In this document: in pieces, positions 34,465-45,639 of the stretch
How the letters are laid out: each line of letters opens with the position of its first letter
Numbering within the stretch: position 1 is the stretch's first letter
From: Spongilla lacustris
Taxonomy: Eukaryota > Porifera > Demospongiae > Spongillida > Spongillidae
DNA length: 64,000 bases
Assembly: GCA_949361645.1 (NCBI GenBank)
Contig: OX442421.1
Coordinates: 6,216,888-6,280,887, forward strand
Direction of reading: 5' to 3'
Notes under the pieces: model-generated
The model's input: the letters and a program-made list of their open reading frames with translations, nothing else
Database searches by the model: none
Told to the model about the DNA's origin: nothing
Position numbers and translations under genes: made by a program

Positions 34465-37400
34465 GATGTGTGATGTATATACGGATGTGTGTGTGCATAC
34501 ATGTATGGATGTGTGTATGTATGTGTGTATGTGTGTGTATGTATGGATGTATGTGTGTGTACATACATGTATGCCAGCTAGCTGTATGTCAGCACATGCT
34601 TATTGCACTCACAGACTGTTGTTGAAGAGACTGCCACAGCATGTTAGTAGCAACATTTTGGTAAGCATACGTTTTGAGATAGCTCTGAAGGATATGAATG
34701 GAAAGTGTTGTTTTGTTCCCCTCCTCCCCCTCCTGCCCTGTCCTTGATGACATGCACAGTAGGTACAATGCCAACATACATGTACCTACACTGCACAGAA
34801 ATATTATCAAATTGTGCATTATATTTGTATGGCATTACACAAGGTTGCACGCTACCAATGGTAAGAGCACAACAGAAAGCTCAAAATGTAACTTTTTTTT
34901 TGTATATTTGGATAGAAGGCTTTTACATGTAGTACCTGTATGCCTTGTAGTGGCCCACAACAGTACCATGCAGTGTATGCCCTGTAGTGGCCCACAACAG
35001 TACCTGTATGCCTTGTCTGAAGCTCTCATCTCCCATCCAGTTCCTCAGCATTCGTATTACACTCCCACCCTGAGCAGGGAGGGAAATTGACAGGGTCATT
35101 ATTACTTTGGTGGACTACCCACTCTAATCATTACTGGTATGGAATACACTGTAGCTGTCAATATTATAGCATCTGATTTGAATTATAAGCATATCACTGT
35201 ATCCAAATGTATAACGTTCTCATAGCTGTGAGTTCTCCATATTCCATTGCTGTCATACAAATCGCAGTACAGCTATTTAAAACTATACCAAGTACTACCT
35301 ACTCACATTGAGGCCTGGTAATACCTACATGTAGCTAAAGGACTGCATCTATTATCCAGGACAAAGAGCCCCTTATAATGGTGGATGCCCAGTTAGCACA
35401 CCTTGACTTCCTGTTGTTCAAACCACACAGTGGAAGTGTTGGCATTTCACACATTGCCACAATGCTAGTTTAATTATCAACCTAATAATTCTCGGCTAGA
35501 TACACCCAAATGCAAATGCAATGCTAGCGTGACGTTCACTGGTTGACTGATTGTCAGCAAATGGGGGGGGGGGGGGGGAGTATCCCAAACTTCCCCGCAG
35601 TGGAGCACCAGCTAGTGCCACTGGCCATCAACTGGGTGACCTGTGTACCAAGCCAGGACGCTGGTCCAGGCTTGGCTAGCCGCCTTTGTAGGGACAAGCC
35701 CACAGGGCTCCGCTCTGCCTTACTGTAATTGAATACTAGCAGGAAATGCATCATACAGCAAAGCACAAATGCACGGGGAAGGGAGGGTGGGAAAGGTGAA
35801 GCTCTCTAGCACACGCTGACCAGCAGCATGCAGCACTGGAGTTGTGCATCATTTTTATATACCCAGAGGCTGGCCGTCCTGATGCACAACAACAGGCAAA
35901 CAAAAGGGGGCCATCGCCCACCACAGCAAAACAAAGGTGAGGCTATCCCCTCACAACAATAGGCAAACAATTTTGCTGCGGTGGGCGATGGCCCCCCTTT
36001 TGTTTGCCTATTGCTTCCCCCCCCCCCCCCCCCCCCCCTTGTATTGTAAAGATGAGGCTGGAGTGTGATGTGGTTAGGCATGTAAAAAGGAATTACTAGT
36101 GCCCATTAAACCTTGTTTAGCTCCCTAAACAGTATCATATGAGGTGGTCACATGACAACAACCAAGGCTCTTCAGCAAAATGGAAAATATATCACCAGTA
36201 CTCAGACACGTGATATTTGTGCAGGAAACAAACAGGGTATTTCATTTCCACCAAAGGAACCAAAATCGATTGGCTGTAGGTCTAAAATGAAGTGGGTGGA
36301 CACGTTCATTAAAAACCAGTGTCCCATTTTAAGTCATAGTTAGCAGTGTCAACAAGATACATGTAACAGGATAGACACTAAACGATGCTGTGATACTGTA
36401 GCTAATTCTATACCTCCAAGTTGAGTTCAGTGCATGTGAAAGCTGTGCTTCAAGATTGTATAAATCAGTAGCCTAGGTAATGCTTTGATAATTAATCATG
36501 CAATGTAAGCAGTTTACTTTTATTCAAAGAACATAACAGTGTCATGGTCCATAAGTGTCCATTGAGAGGGTTTATACTGTAACCATGTACATACACTCAC
36601 ACACACATACTTACACACATGTCAATACCTTCTTATATGAAATTGCATCAAAAATCTCATTGATTTGATCTGGGGTGCTGACAGACTGGATAATAGGGTG
36701 GGTCTGATTGAGACCATCCTCCAGCATAGCAACTTGGATCACATCAGTAAAGAACTGCTCCAACTATAACAGAAAGAGAAACTTCAAACCTCAAGCACCA
36801 CCATAAAACCTTCAACACTGAAGTACCCCAACACCCTTAGTGCTACACCAACACCTTCAGTGCTGACACAACACCTCTAACGATACCCAATACAGGGGGC
36901 AGCAATCCTTTCCATGCCCCACAGTATGTAGTTAAATATTCCAATCTATATACTGATTGGAATATTTAACTATATATATATAGATACCGTATATCGATCG
37001 TTATGATAATGAAAGTAGGTTTGGCTAGGCTTGCAAGGCTACAAGAAAGTTTGGAAGCAAGGTATTAAATACTATTCTATCTGTTGTTAGCATTTTTCTA
37101 TGCAATTATATGCTATGTTTTGTGACTTGAAAAGTATGAGTTGCAAAGTGACTAGGTCTCCGCCCCACTCCTCCATCCCCCTAGCTCCTTGTCTATCACC
37201 TTACCCCCCTCACCCCATAATCCTGGGTCCGCCCCTGCAATAGCCTCAGTGCTGATATAATGCTCTTAGTGCCACCATAACACCTTCAGTGTCATCAGAA
37301 TGCCCTTAGTGTCACCATAGCACCTTCAGTATCATCACAATGCCCTTAGTGTCACCATAGCACCTTCAGTATCATCACAATGCCCTTAGTGTCACCATAG

Positions 37401-40400
37401 CACCTTCAGTATCATCACAATGCCCTTAGTGTCACCATAGCACCTTCAGTATCATCACAATGCCCTTAGTGCCACCGTAACACTTGCAGTGCCCTTATTA
37501 ATAGCACCTCCCTAGCCAATGGCAGTAACAACTCCCAAGCAAAGAATCCTACAACTGAGGTTGAAAAGATGTACATGTATATACAGGTGTTCCACAATCA
37601 AGGAAAATCAGAATAAATTAACCGCAAACAGCTACATGTAATCCTCTAAGAGCAGAAGAAGACATGCTGGCTTGCATGGCTGGTGAAATGAGATTAATAC
37701 ATGTACATGTACCACTTCTATCGATCTCAAAACCCCTTCCAAATCAAGTACATTTCAAAACAAGATTTCAATTTTGAGTAACCCCTAAACAGAAGTAGTT
37801 AACTAAAGACATTTTGCAGCTTTTCACTAAGCTACCCACACTACATTTATTAACATAACTAGAAATAAGTGGTCATTGTATCTCGATTTAGCGATTTGAA
37901 TTTATAAAATCAAATCACTATTTGAATGTTGGATGCCTATAAAAGTACAAGATATAAAAATAAAAGTGGTGATGTAGGATTTCTAGGCAGCAATTGTACA
38001 TACACTGTACCTACATGTACATTTAGCAACTTCAGGCAGGTATATATATATATATAATATTATTATATATATATATAATTTCCGAAATCCGTGTCTGGGA
38101 GCGCCATGTCACATAGAGATGGGCTATACACATGTATTCTGGCCACAACAACAACTGACCAGGTCCCACTTTTATAGCTTCCAAAGCTAATAAAGTGGGC
38201 TATCACTAACAAAACTACATGTAGATTGGATTGTGTTCAGGACAGCTCCAACTCAGATAGTCATAGTACCAAACAAATTTGGCAGTAAGTTTCTAACTTG
38301 TCTTCCCTTGACTTAGTTCCTTTTCATAACTGCTAACATTGCGCTTCAATCGTGACAAAGATACAGTGCAATAAACCTCTTATCCGAGCGAATCTTATCT
38401 TTAAAGATCCAGAAGATGGAGACACTTTAAAAAAAAAAGGGTCAAGTGTGGGAAGGAGTGAGCTTTATCTCTGTTGTCTGAGCGGTCCAACTGATTCTAT
38501 GGTACATTGGCATTAGTGGAATCGGGTGTTGTACTTATGTAACAAGTGATGCTAATTCATGGAACGACCCCTTTGTGCATGCTAAATGCTAATGAGTACG
38601 TGCTAACGAGTCATGGTATACTATAGTCTATAGAACATCACAGGTTATGGATATATAAGCTGTATAAGTGTATGCGATATCATATTTGGTGTTAAGAGTA
38701 CTTGTTACTCTGTCACACTAATAGTATTCTTGACACTTAAAAATTAAGATTATTAATAAGGTATTATTGATTCATTTCTGTATTAAGTTTGTTTACATCA
38801 GCATTTTAGCTCACATTACGAAAATGTGCGAAAAGAAAGTTAACACGTGAAACTGAAATGCATTATGGACAGTGCATAAGAAAGAAGTTGCAGAGGATCT
38901 AACAAACTCTTAGAATATCAAATTTTGAGAAAACTTGAAACAACATGTGTTACGTCCCCTTTCACAGATATTTTTCCAATATCAGTTAATTAACTGCTTG
39001 TGGTTAATTTAAAAACGATTTTTATTGATTGTGGAACTTGATGTTAAGATTTCAACCCCCCCCCCCCCCCCCCCTCCCCCTAGGTTAGGTTCATTGGACC
39101 CTGTTATGTGAGGTCATACCAGATTCCACTCTGGGAAGGAGTTGTTTGTACCCAAGTACTCCATGAATGTGGCGAACCCTTCATTGAGCCAGAGTCCATC
39201 CCACCACTCCATTGTCACCAGGTTACCAAACCACTAAAGAAACAGGAAGACACTTAAAATCTGGAGAGCCAAATGCCCCCCTTCTCCCTCCCCATACCTG
39301 GTGAGCCAGCTCATGGGCAATTAAGGCAGACACACTTTTCTTGCTGGCCACAGGACCTGTTAGGTTGTCATAGAGAAGCTCTGACTCGTCAAATGTGATC
39401 AGGCCCCAGTTTTCCATCCCTTCAACTGCGAGGTCCACGACTGCAAACAGATCTATTGTGTATGTGTGAAAGTGGGTGTGCATTTAAATACAACATACAC
39501 ATTTAACAGTAAAACATGCAATTAACAGTAATACACCATTACACATGCAATTAACAGTAATATACCATACAAATGTGCATTTAATAAATCACATGCATTA
39601 AAAAAAATTAAAAAAACCCAGCAATGGAATACAATCCCTCACCTTGTTTTTCAAGAGGGTATAGAATACCATAGTAAGAATTGTAGAAGCTAAGAGCCTC
39701 TGTGCCCACCATCAGGGCAAGAGAGGTCAGGTTGAGCACATCAGGGTTTGAACACACTCGCATCTTGGGAAGGATAATGGAGTGAAGTCACAACACATGA
39801 AAACACATCTGGCCAGCCATTAACAGTGGCTTACCTCCACTGGACTGCTACCAGTAGTAGTACCGTTGATGCAATTGAACTGTGACACAATGAAGGCCAC
39901 TAGGTAGGTACTCATTTTGACCGACGTTTGGAAATTTGTCACGACGGCATTTCCCGAGGTGCAGGCTGTGTCGCCTGTGATAGTGGATACGGGCATGTTG
40001 GAGACGGCGGTGTAATGGCAGTCGTGTGTGATGTGGATGGTGAAGTTGGCCTTCATGGCCGGCTCGTCAAAACACGGAAACGCCATCCTTGCGTCCGTAG
40101 GCTCAAACTGGGTGGTGGCTAGGTAAGCCTTGGTGCCGTTGGTGGTGTAGGAGCTGAGGTAGAAGCCGGACAAGCCATCGGTGAGGTTATAGTTGAAGCT
40201 GAGCTTGATGGTGATGTCCTCGTTAGCCGGGAGAGCCTCGTCCATAACGATCACGTAAAACTGGTTGTCGTTGTAAAAGAACTGGTTGTTAATGGTACCG
40301 GTCGACACGGACGTCTTGGAGATATCGATGTTCATATCCAGCGCGTGAACTAGGATGTACGGGGTTGCAGCTTGCACGGCCGCTGCGATACTCACCGTGC

Positions 40401-40608
40401 CTTGCACAGTAAACTCAGTCAGATCGACAGTGAGCGCGAGGTCATACGTCTGCGGCATGATGTTAGAAGGCAGGCGAACGTTACACCATGGGTCGGCATC
40501 GCTGGCAGAGCTGCTGGATAGGCCTACACCGAGTGCTGTACCCACTGCTATGCCTGTGATCACGAGAACCACCACTACCGCTACCGGTATTGCAATAGGC
40601 CTACGCAT
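29609..40608 (-). CDS. Aminopeptidase N-like M1 metallopeptidase, copy 2 (altered GAMEN)
   Basis: Membrane exopeptidase paralogous to copy 1. Exons: 39835-40608, 39643-39763, 39298-39452, 39120-39233, 36629-36763, 35004-35069, 34613-34684, 34248-34402, 33476-33555, 33294-33448, 33181-33236, 32880-33027, 32251-32330, 32062-32169, 31653-31829, 30544-30681, 29873-29954, 29609-29743. All are GT-AG, with no stop or frameshift; 916 residues from the Met at 40608 (an upstream Met at 40659 is also in frame). HELAH, LNEGF and the SYKKGGS tyrosine are intact. The exopeptidase motif reads VEGMENWG, not AGAMENWG, so Gly and Ala of GAMEN become Glu and Gly. Exon 15 has nine extra bases, and exon 18 lacks 15 (GSGTR of copy 1). 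The 5' end is uncertain: the copy-1-like cytosolic tail lies detached at 40841-40920, and either an intron or an insertion separates it. The enzyme is probably active with shifted specificity. Confidence 0.9.
31835..31960. repeat. (GT)n microsatellite in intron 14 of copy 2
   Basis: Orthologous in position to 4578-4690 and 61932-62054, next to the exon 15 acceptor. Confidence 0.95.
32526..32618. repeat. (CA)n microsatellite in intron 12 of copy 2
   Basis: Pure CA run. Copy 3 has an interrupted version at 62638-62711; copy 1 lacks this intron sequence altogether. Confidence 0.95.
34403..34570. repeat. (GT)n / ATGT microsatellite in intron 7 of copy 2
   Basis: Follows the exon 8 acceptor and is interrupted by GTATGGATGTGTG units; copy 1 has the same at 6461-6560. 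Confidence 0.9.
35562..35579. repeat. Poly-G run
   Basis: About 17 consecutive G inside intron 5 of copy 2. A poly-C run of about 22 follows at 36016-36038. Confidence 0.85.
35895..36008. repeat. Inverted-repeat element remnant
   Basis: GGCAAACAAAAGGGGGCCAT followed by CGCCCACC (35895-35922) pairs with its inverse at about 35980-36008, leaving a loop of about 60 bp. A poly-C run abuts the right side. It lies in intron 5 of copy 2 with no frame. Confidence 0.65.
36893..37237. mobile_element. CAGGGGC-ended element with 5-bp target duplication
   Basis: Starts CAGGGGGCAGC and ends GGGTCCGCCCCTG. The direct repeat CAATA flanks it (36888-36892, 37238-37242). It is 345 bp, with an internal 18-bp palindrome (36929-36946 with 36955-36972). 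Similar termini and a 5-bp duplication occur at 42520-43135. CAGGGGCGG-type ends recall hAT elements, some clades of which make short duplications; the family is an inference. Confidence 0.65.
37255..37490. repeat. 40-bp minisatellite in intron 4 of copy 2
   Basis: About six units of CACCTTCAGTATCATCACAA plus TGCCCTTAGTGTCACCATAG. Degenerate units also precede the inserted element at 36893 (36800-36885), so the element landed inside the array. Confidence 0.9.
38100..38535 (+). repeat. Dispersed ~450-bp repeat, copy B
   Basis: Counterpart of 19740-20185, here inside intron 4 of aminopeptidase copy 2. Just upstream (37945-38100) is a foldback-family fragment (GTACAAGATATAAAAATAAA) and a TA-rich palindrome. 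Confidence 0.65.
38607..38985 (-). repeat. Dispersed ~380-bp repeat, inverted copy
   Basis: Reverse complement of 23656-24033. Both copies run from a GAGTCATGGTATACTATAGT-like end to CCAATATCA. Confidence 0.7.
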
Positions 40609-40671
40609 GTGTAACCAGTAAAGGGTATTACACCGGACTGACTGACTCACACAATACAAACATACAGGGTA

Positions 40672-40920
40672 TTATATAGTCACAGGAAGTTCTAGAATGT
40701 TCAGGCAGGCTTCCTTTTGCATGACTTGTAATGAGTAAGTGTTCACAATGAATGATCTGTGTGACCTGTACTCGACAAAGGAAATGTTATCAATGACTTC
40801 TGTTACATATGCGAACTTTTTTGTTGATCTGAATCCCTGTCTTTCGACGGTTTGGCTTCCAGTCGATCTCGTGGTGCTCGTCAATGAGGTGAACTCTTTC
40901 ATGCTTGTCGGAGTCTGACA
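40672..40920 (-). other. Detached cytosolic-tail segment of copy 2 and intervening ~230 bp
   Basis: Read on the minus strand from 40920, the frame gives [20 protein letters not shown], almost the N-terminus of copy 1, followed by WKPNRRKTG. Homology then stops and resumes only at about 40600, inside the membrane anchor. The intervening DNA has no counterpart in copy 1. One splice that keeps the frame uses a donor at ATAT|GTAACA and an acceptor at GGTAG|CGGTAG, but the acceptor has a weak pyrimidine tract. It is a possible first exon and intron, or an insertion that forces use of a downstream Met. Confidence 0.6.
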
Positions 40921-40957
40921 TCTTACAAGTGTAATATTCGAGAGTGCTAGTGACTCA

Positions 40958-41010
40958 ATAATGTTTGTGTGCGTCACATGACCCACGTCCCCAGACGTAC
41001 GCATAATATT
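40958..41010 (-). promoter_or_regulatory. Conserved promoter-proximal block, copy 2
   Basis: Counterpart of 14219-14270, with GTCACATGAC at 40973-40982. It lies upstream of the detached cytosolic-tail segment, which argues that transcription of copy 2 starts there rather than at the inner Met. Confidence 0.55.
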
Positions 41011-41554
41011 TCTCTGATTAAAGGCCATAACCGATTGTTGTGTAAGTACAGTATTTAGAAATTATCTTTTCCAATGCACCAAGTTATGAAATAGCTTATT
41101 GCTGGTATCAATTATTAATTTTGAATAATAGGTGTGTCCTTTAACCACAATAACTTGTATTCATAGCCCATGCTGTTGCAAATGTTATTTTTATGCATAT
41201 TCTTAAGTTGTTCGTTGAGTGTTATACACAGGTAACCTTGTAATTTGGAAACCAACACCCACATATTCAAGATCCAAACTGATTAAATAAATCATTATAA
41301 TTAGGAAAGGTAAATAAATAGTGCAAAACTTCATACTTCCTCTTTTAGTAAATTTATTTAATGAAATATGTGCTTTAATAATTATTGAGTTTTTTTTTCC
41401 ATCTTAAATGATTTGACTGACCATACACCCTTTATCACCAAATCCAAGATATTATATGGGGGTAAAGTAATCATCTGCAGACCATAAATACAAACAAAAA
41501 AACTATGGAGGGGATATAGGATTAGTTTTAGCTATGCTACAGGTTTTTCAAGAA

Positions 41555-41735
41555 GTGAGTGTGACAGCAAGTTCAGCTGCCTTAGCTGCCCATATCTGCA
41601 AGCATTAATGCAGGGAACTGGGCTGGGTTTGTATCCCTCTTGTGGTACTGAGGCAATTCAAGCACTTTCTAGATTTGCCACCTGTTTATCTACAAGGCAG
41701 GGTCGTCCCAATTCACTTGAATTGTGTGCAACAAA
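41555..41735 (+). pseudogene. LINE C-terminal fragment, unit 2 copy
   Basis: Counterpart of 23485-23655 (frame LYPSCGTEAIQALSRFATCL). Degenerate. Confidence 0.55.
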
Positions 41736-42260
41736 CTATTTGGAAAGCTTAGTTTGTGAGAGCAAAATCTCGAGCTATGCTGTTCTGCTCTCTGTAAACA
41801 GTGCATGTTATTGTTGTAGGTAGAGTGTGTATTATGTGAACTGTAGGTGTGAGATAGGTAATACTGTGGATTTAAGTCCATTCCATTCACAGGGCTGCAA
41901 GTTGTTTCTGGGGGGAGTGGTCTAAGAAGGAGCAGGAGGCTGATAATGAGAATAAGAATACATATAACGGCACAAGGCAATTCCCACTATGCTGAATTCC
42001 TCCTCTTCGTTGGAGCCAATGCTCGTGCTTTCATCGCATGTTCAAATTCAGAAGCCACAACAATGGACCTGCTTTAGGGTTATGGGGTAGTTGGCTGTTT
42101 ACATATGTACTGTATAAAATAATAATGATGACTATATGTTATCTCATACTAGATGGAGGAGTGCAATTGGAATGGATGATGGTGCAAGGAGCACGGTTGA
42201 GAAGTATCTTTGCCTGAACGTCATGCTTAAATCAGTCTTTATTGTTTATGTCTGTATCAT

Positions 42261-42484
42261 TGTCACGGACTTAGGTCTTCTCTGACGAGCTCCGCAAGGC
42301 TTGCGCACCGAAAATAGCCGAAGTTATAGTCAATAGCTTAATACATGATAACAGGCCTAACTAGGGTTCAATTACAGACAATAGTTTATGGGCTAGCTAT
42401 ACAAGCCAAGTTCACTCTCACGGATGTAATATCTAATAAACACGTCCGATTCCCCGGGCTCCACTGAGTTCACAATCCCTCACA
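42261..42484 (-). repeat. 3' LTR of the metavirid element
   Basis: 224 bp, TGTCACGG...CCTCACA on the plus strand, with TG/CA ends. The last part (from about 42394) is repeated at 51613-51702. Confidence 0.85.
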
Positions 42485-42519
42485 TCCCTCTCTTCTTCTC
42501 CTGCAGCAATGTCACTTGC

Positions 42520-43135
42520 CAGGGGCGGAGGGTCCGGACCCCCCTTTCCTATATGAAGAATGACGTAATGCATTAGAATGACGTAATGCATACTGTAATC
42601 TATGCAGCGTTCTGCATGTTACCATGGATTTGCAGGCTTGCACATCGTTCTAGCCAAGCGGGATCTAGATCGATCTAACTATATCCTCCCATTAACGAAA
42701 TTTAATTTTGCATGTGTGGTATTTAATCGCGAGATCGATCGAATGGTGCGTGTGAGCAGGAATTGAGGTAAGCGATAAAAAGACGCGAATGGGATGGATC
42801 TCTGATTCTTTTCCTCAGAAATCAGGTAGCTATAGAGCTAAACAAACTAAAAGTACTAATACTATAGTAAAACATACATGAGTCGTTTATAGACCGGCAT
42901 GTAGCTGGTGCATGGCCACGTGCACGCTTTGGTCACAAATTCACAAAAGCTAAATTTGCGTCACGAAGTAGCAGTAGGAACCATAGCATTGTGAAAAATG
43001 AAGAGTTTTCTCGTCGCTATCCATGCAAGCGCAGGCTCTAGTAATCCGTGATGTTTGTATTGGATATCACTGTGAATTTCATGCTAAATAAACGTATCGG
43101 ACCCCCCCTTTCCCAAAACCCTGGATCCGCCCCTG
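42520..43135. mobile_element. CAGGGGCGGA-ended element with 5-bp target duplication
   Basis: Starts CAGGGGCGGAGGGTCCGG and ends GGATCCGCCCCTG. The direct repeat CTTGC flanks it (42515-42519, 43136-43140). It is 616 bp, non-coding, and inserted at the 3' end of the RNase H region of the metavirid element. Related ends occur at 36893-37237. Confidence 0.7.
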
Positions 43136-43140
43136 CTTGC

Positions 43141-44580
43141 TGCGTCTTCAGGCCACGTCGACCTAGACAGAGCGTCAGCATTCCCGTTAGAAGCTCCCGT
43201 TCTGTGAGCAACAGAAAAATCGTATGGCTGCAACGAAAGACTCCAGCGAGTAAGGCGAGAATTGTGATCTTTAAGCTTATCCATCCACACTAGCGATCTG
43301 TGGTCCGTTTCCACGATGAAATGGCGCCCGAGAAGGTAGGTCCTGAACGCCTCCATGCCCAGTTTGATGGCAAGACACTCCTTCTCGATGGTAGAATATC
43401 GTTCTTCGCGCGGCAGCAGCTTTTTGCTGAAGTAGGCGATAGGATTTTCTCCACCTGCTGCATCCCTTTGACTCAGCACAGCTCCAATCCCCCTATTGGA
43501 TGCATCAGTTTGTAATACAAACTCTTTATAAAAATCGGGGCTGCGTAAGACAGGGTAGCAACATTAGCTGCGTCTTCAGTTGACGAAAGGCTCTGTCCGC
43601 AGTCCATTCCACTTGCTCGGGTGCCGACTTTCGGGTCAAATCCGTTAAGGGGGACCGGCGCTAAGGTGGCGTAGTTATGTACAAATCTTCTGTAATAACC
43701 AGTCAAACCCAAAAACGCACGGACTTGAGTCTTGGTCCTTGGTGTACCAAAGGATTCAACTGCCTGCACCTTAGACTGTTGGGGTTTCACAGTACCACTA
43801 CCCACAATATGACCCAGATAAGTGCACTCCGCCATTGCAAACTGGCATTTATTAGGCTTTGGAGTGAGCCCTGCCCCCAGTAACTTTTGCAGTATTGTAC
43901 GAACATGACCTACGTGGTCACTCCAAGACGTACTGAATATAATCAAGTCATCCAGGTAGGCTGCAGCGAAGCTTTCACACCCTTTCACGATCCTGTCCAT
44001 TAGACGCTGAAAGGTCGCCGGTGCCCCCTGTAATCCGAACGGCATGACTGTAAATTCGTACAATCCAAATGGCGTTGCAAATGCCGTCTTGTGACGCGCC
44101 TCCTCCGCGACTGGTACTTGCCAGTACCCTCGAGTGAGGTCTAGAGTAGAAATAAATCTTGCTTCTCCGAGTCTGTCAATGAGATCATCAATGCGGGGCA
44201 TTGGGTACGCGTCTGATTCGGAAACACTGTTCAGTCTTCGATAATCCACGCACAGCCTCAACGACCCGTCCTTTTTCTTCACGAGGACGACTGGAGAACT
44301 CCATTCACTATTTCAAGGTGTGATTATCCCTCCTTCTAGCATCTCCTGGATCTCCAATTCAACTTTTTCCCTATAAGCATGGGGGATGCGGCATGGAGGT
44401 AACCTTACAGACCTTGCCGACCCCGTTTCAATGCGATGTTCCGTCCAGTTTGTTTTCCCGGGTGAGTTACTCATCACTGCTGACAATTCGCAAAGCAAAG
44501 CATCCAACTCATCTCTTTGTGCCTTTGTCAGATTGGTCCAAATTGTGGACTATCTTCTGCTCCAGTGCCCGCTCTTGAGC
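43141..44580 (-). pseudogene. Reverse transcriptase and RNase H of the metavirid element
   Basis: RT (about 44510-43660) shows the family hallmarks: a KKKDGSLRLCVDYRRLN start, a PFGLQGAPATFQRLM stretch and the catalytic AAYLDDLIIFS box. RNase H follows (about 43480-43150), with the TDHRSL and NADALSR motifs. The frame is broken near 44535, at about 44315, near 43650 and by stops around 43500-43560. The end is cut by the insertion at 43135. Confidence 0.88.
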
Positions 44581-45639
44581 CATTCCATACTGGTATCTCG
44601 TCATCTTCATCCACATCCAAGTTTTCAGACCAGTAACTGGTGCAGACTGCACTGCTGTTGGAAAGGAACACCCGCAACAAATTAACACCGCGTCCGTGAA
44701 ATTCGAATGTTTTTTGGTCGAACTCAACTTTTTAAAAATTAGTCGGAACGCCCCAATTGTCTGGAAAAGCATATTTTTTATACAGTTCAACTATCACCAA
44801 TACATTTGGCGTTGTTGTCTGCCTTATATCTATCATGGACACGGACCTGTATGTGTTCAAAGTGACGCGGTTTGATGTTTTTCGGTTACGAAGCGTTGCT
44901 GGGGACACTTTTTTTCTAGACAATTAAGAGCCGCTTTAGATACGATTTTAAATGTCATTTGGTACGAATAGGAGGCCACAATGAATACTGTGTTGGCAGT
45001 TAGCTTAGTTCTTGTACAAAACTCACTTACAGTTATTCACCTCGTTCGAGGACTTACATAGATCAGTGTAGTTGATTTATATCTGGGTACGAGATAATCA
45101 AATAACCGGACGGGAACGAACAACTGGAGGAAAAAGGGCGGTGTTTTGTCTCACGTGGTGCATATTTATAGTAACTTATCGTAGTGACGTATTGTAACTC
45201 AGACTCGCGTGACGTCAATCAACACGTAAAATTACATTACATATGGCCAAAATTAGGCGTTTAGGTCCGGAGACGAGATCCAAATATTGCTTGTTTCTAT
45301 GCTAACACGATAGGCTATTGCCAGAATTTGTTCAAGCGCTACCTATCCGATCCAGTTGAGCATGTCTATGTTGTTTTTAAATTCCGAAACCTTGTCAGAA
45401 AAAAGTGTCCCTTTTCCGGTAAGAGTCTTACCCTCTCAACTCTAAACAAACGCAGCCCTAGCAAAAAAACCTATAAGATCTTATCAAGAATTAGTAAGAA
45501 TCTTATAAGAACTTCATTTCTTATAAGAAAAAGGGTAAGAAACTGTAAGCGTCGTAAGATCCTAAAGCCCTATAAGATTCCTACAAGATTCCTACAAGAA
45601 ACGTATAGGAACGTGTAAGAATTACCTAAGAACAAACAG

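Noticed and set aside
40672..41028. 118-codon ORF overlapping the detached tail of copy 2
   Set aside because: It reads the cytosolic-tail DNA in a different frame and covers the promoter block; probably chance.
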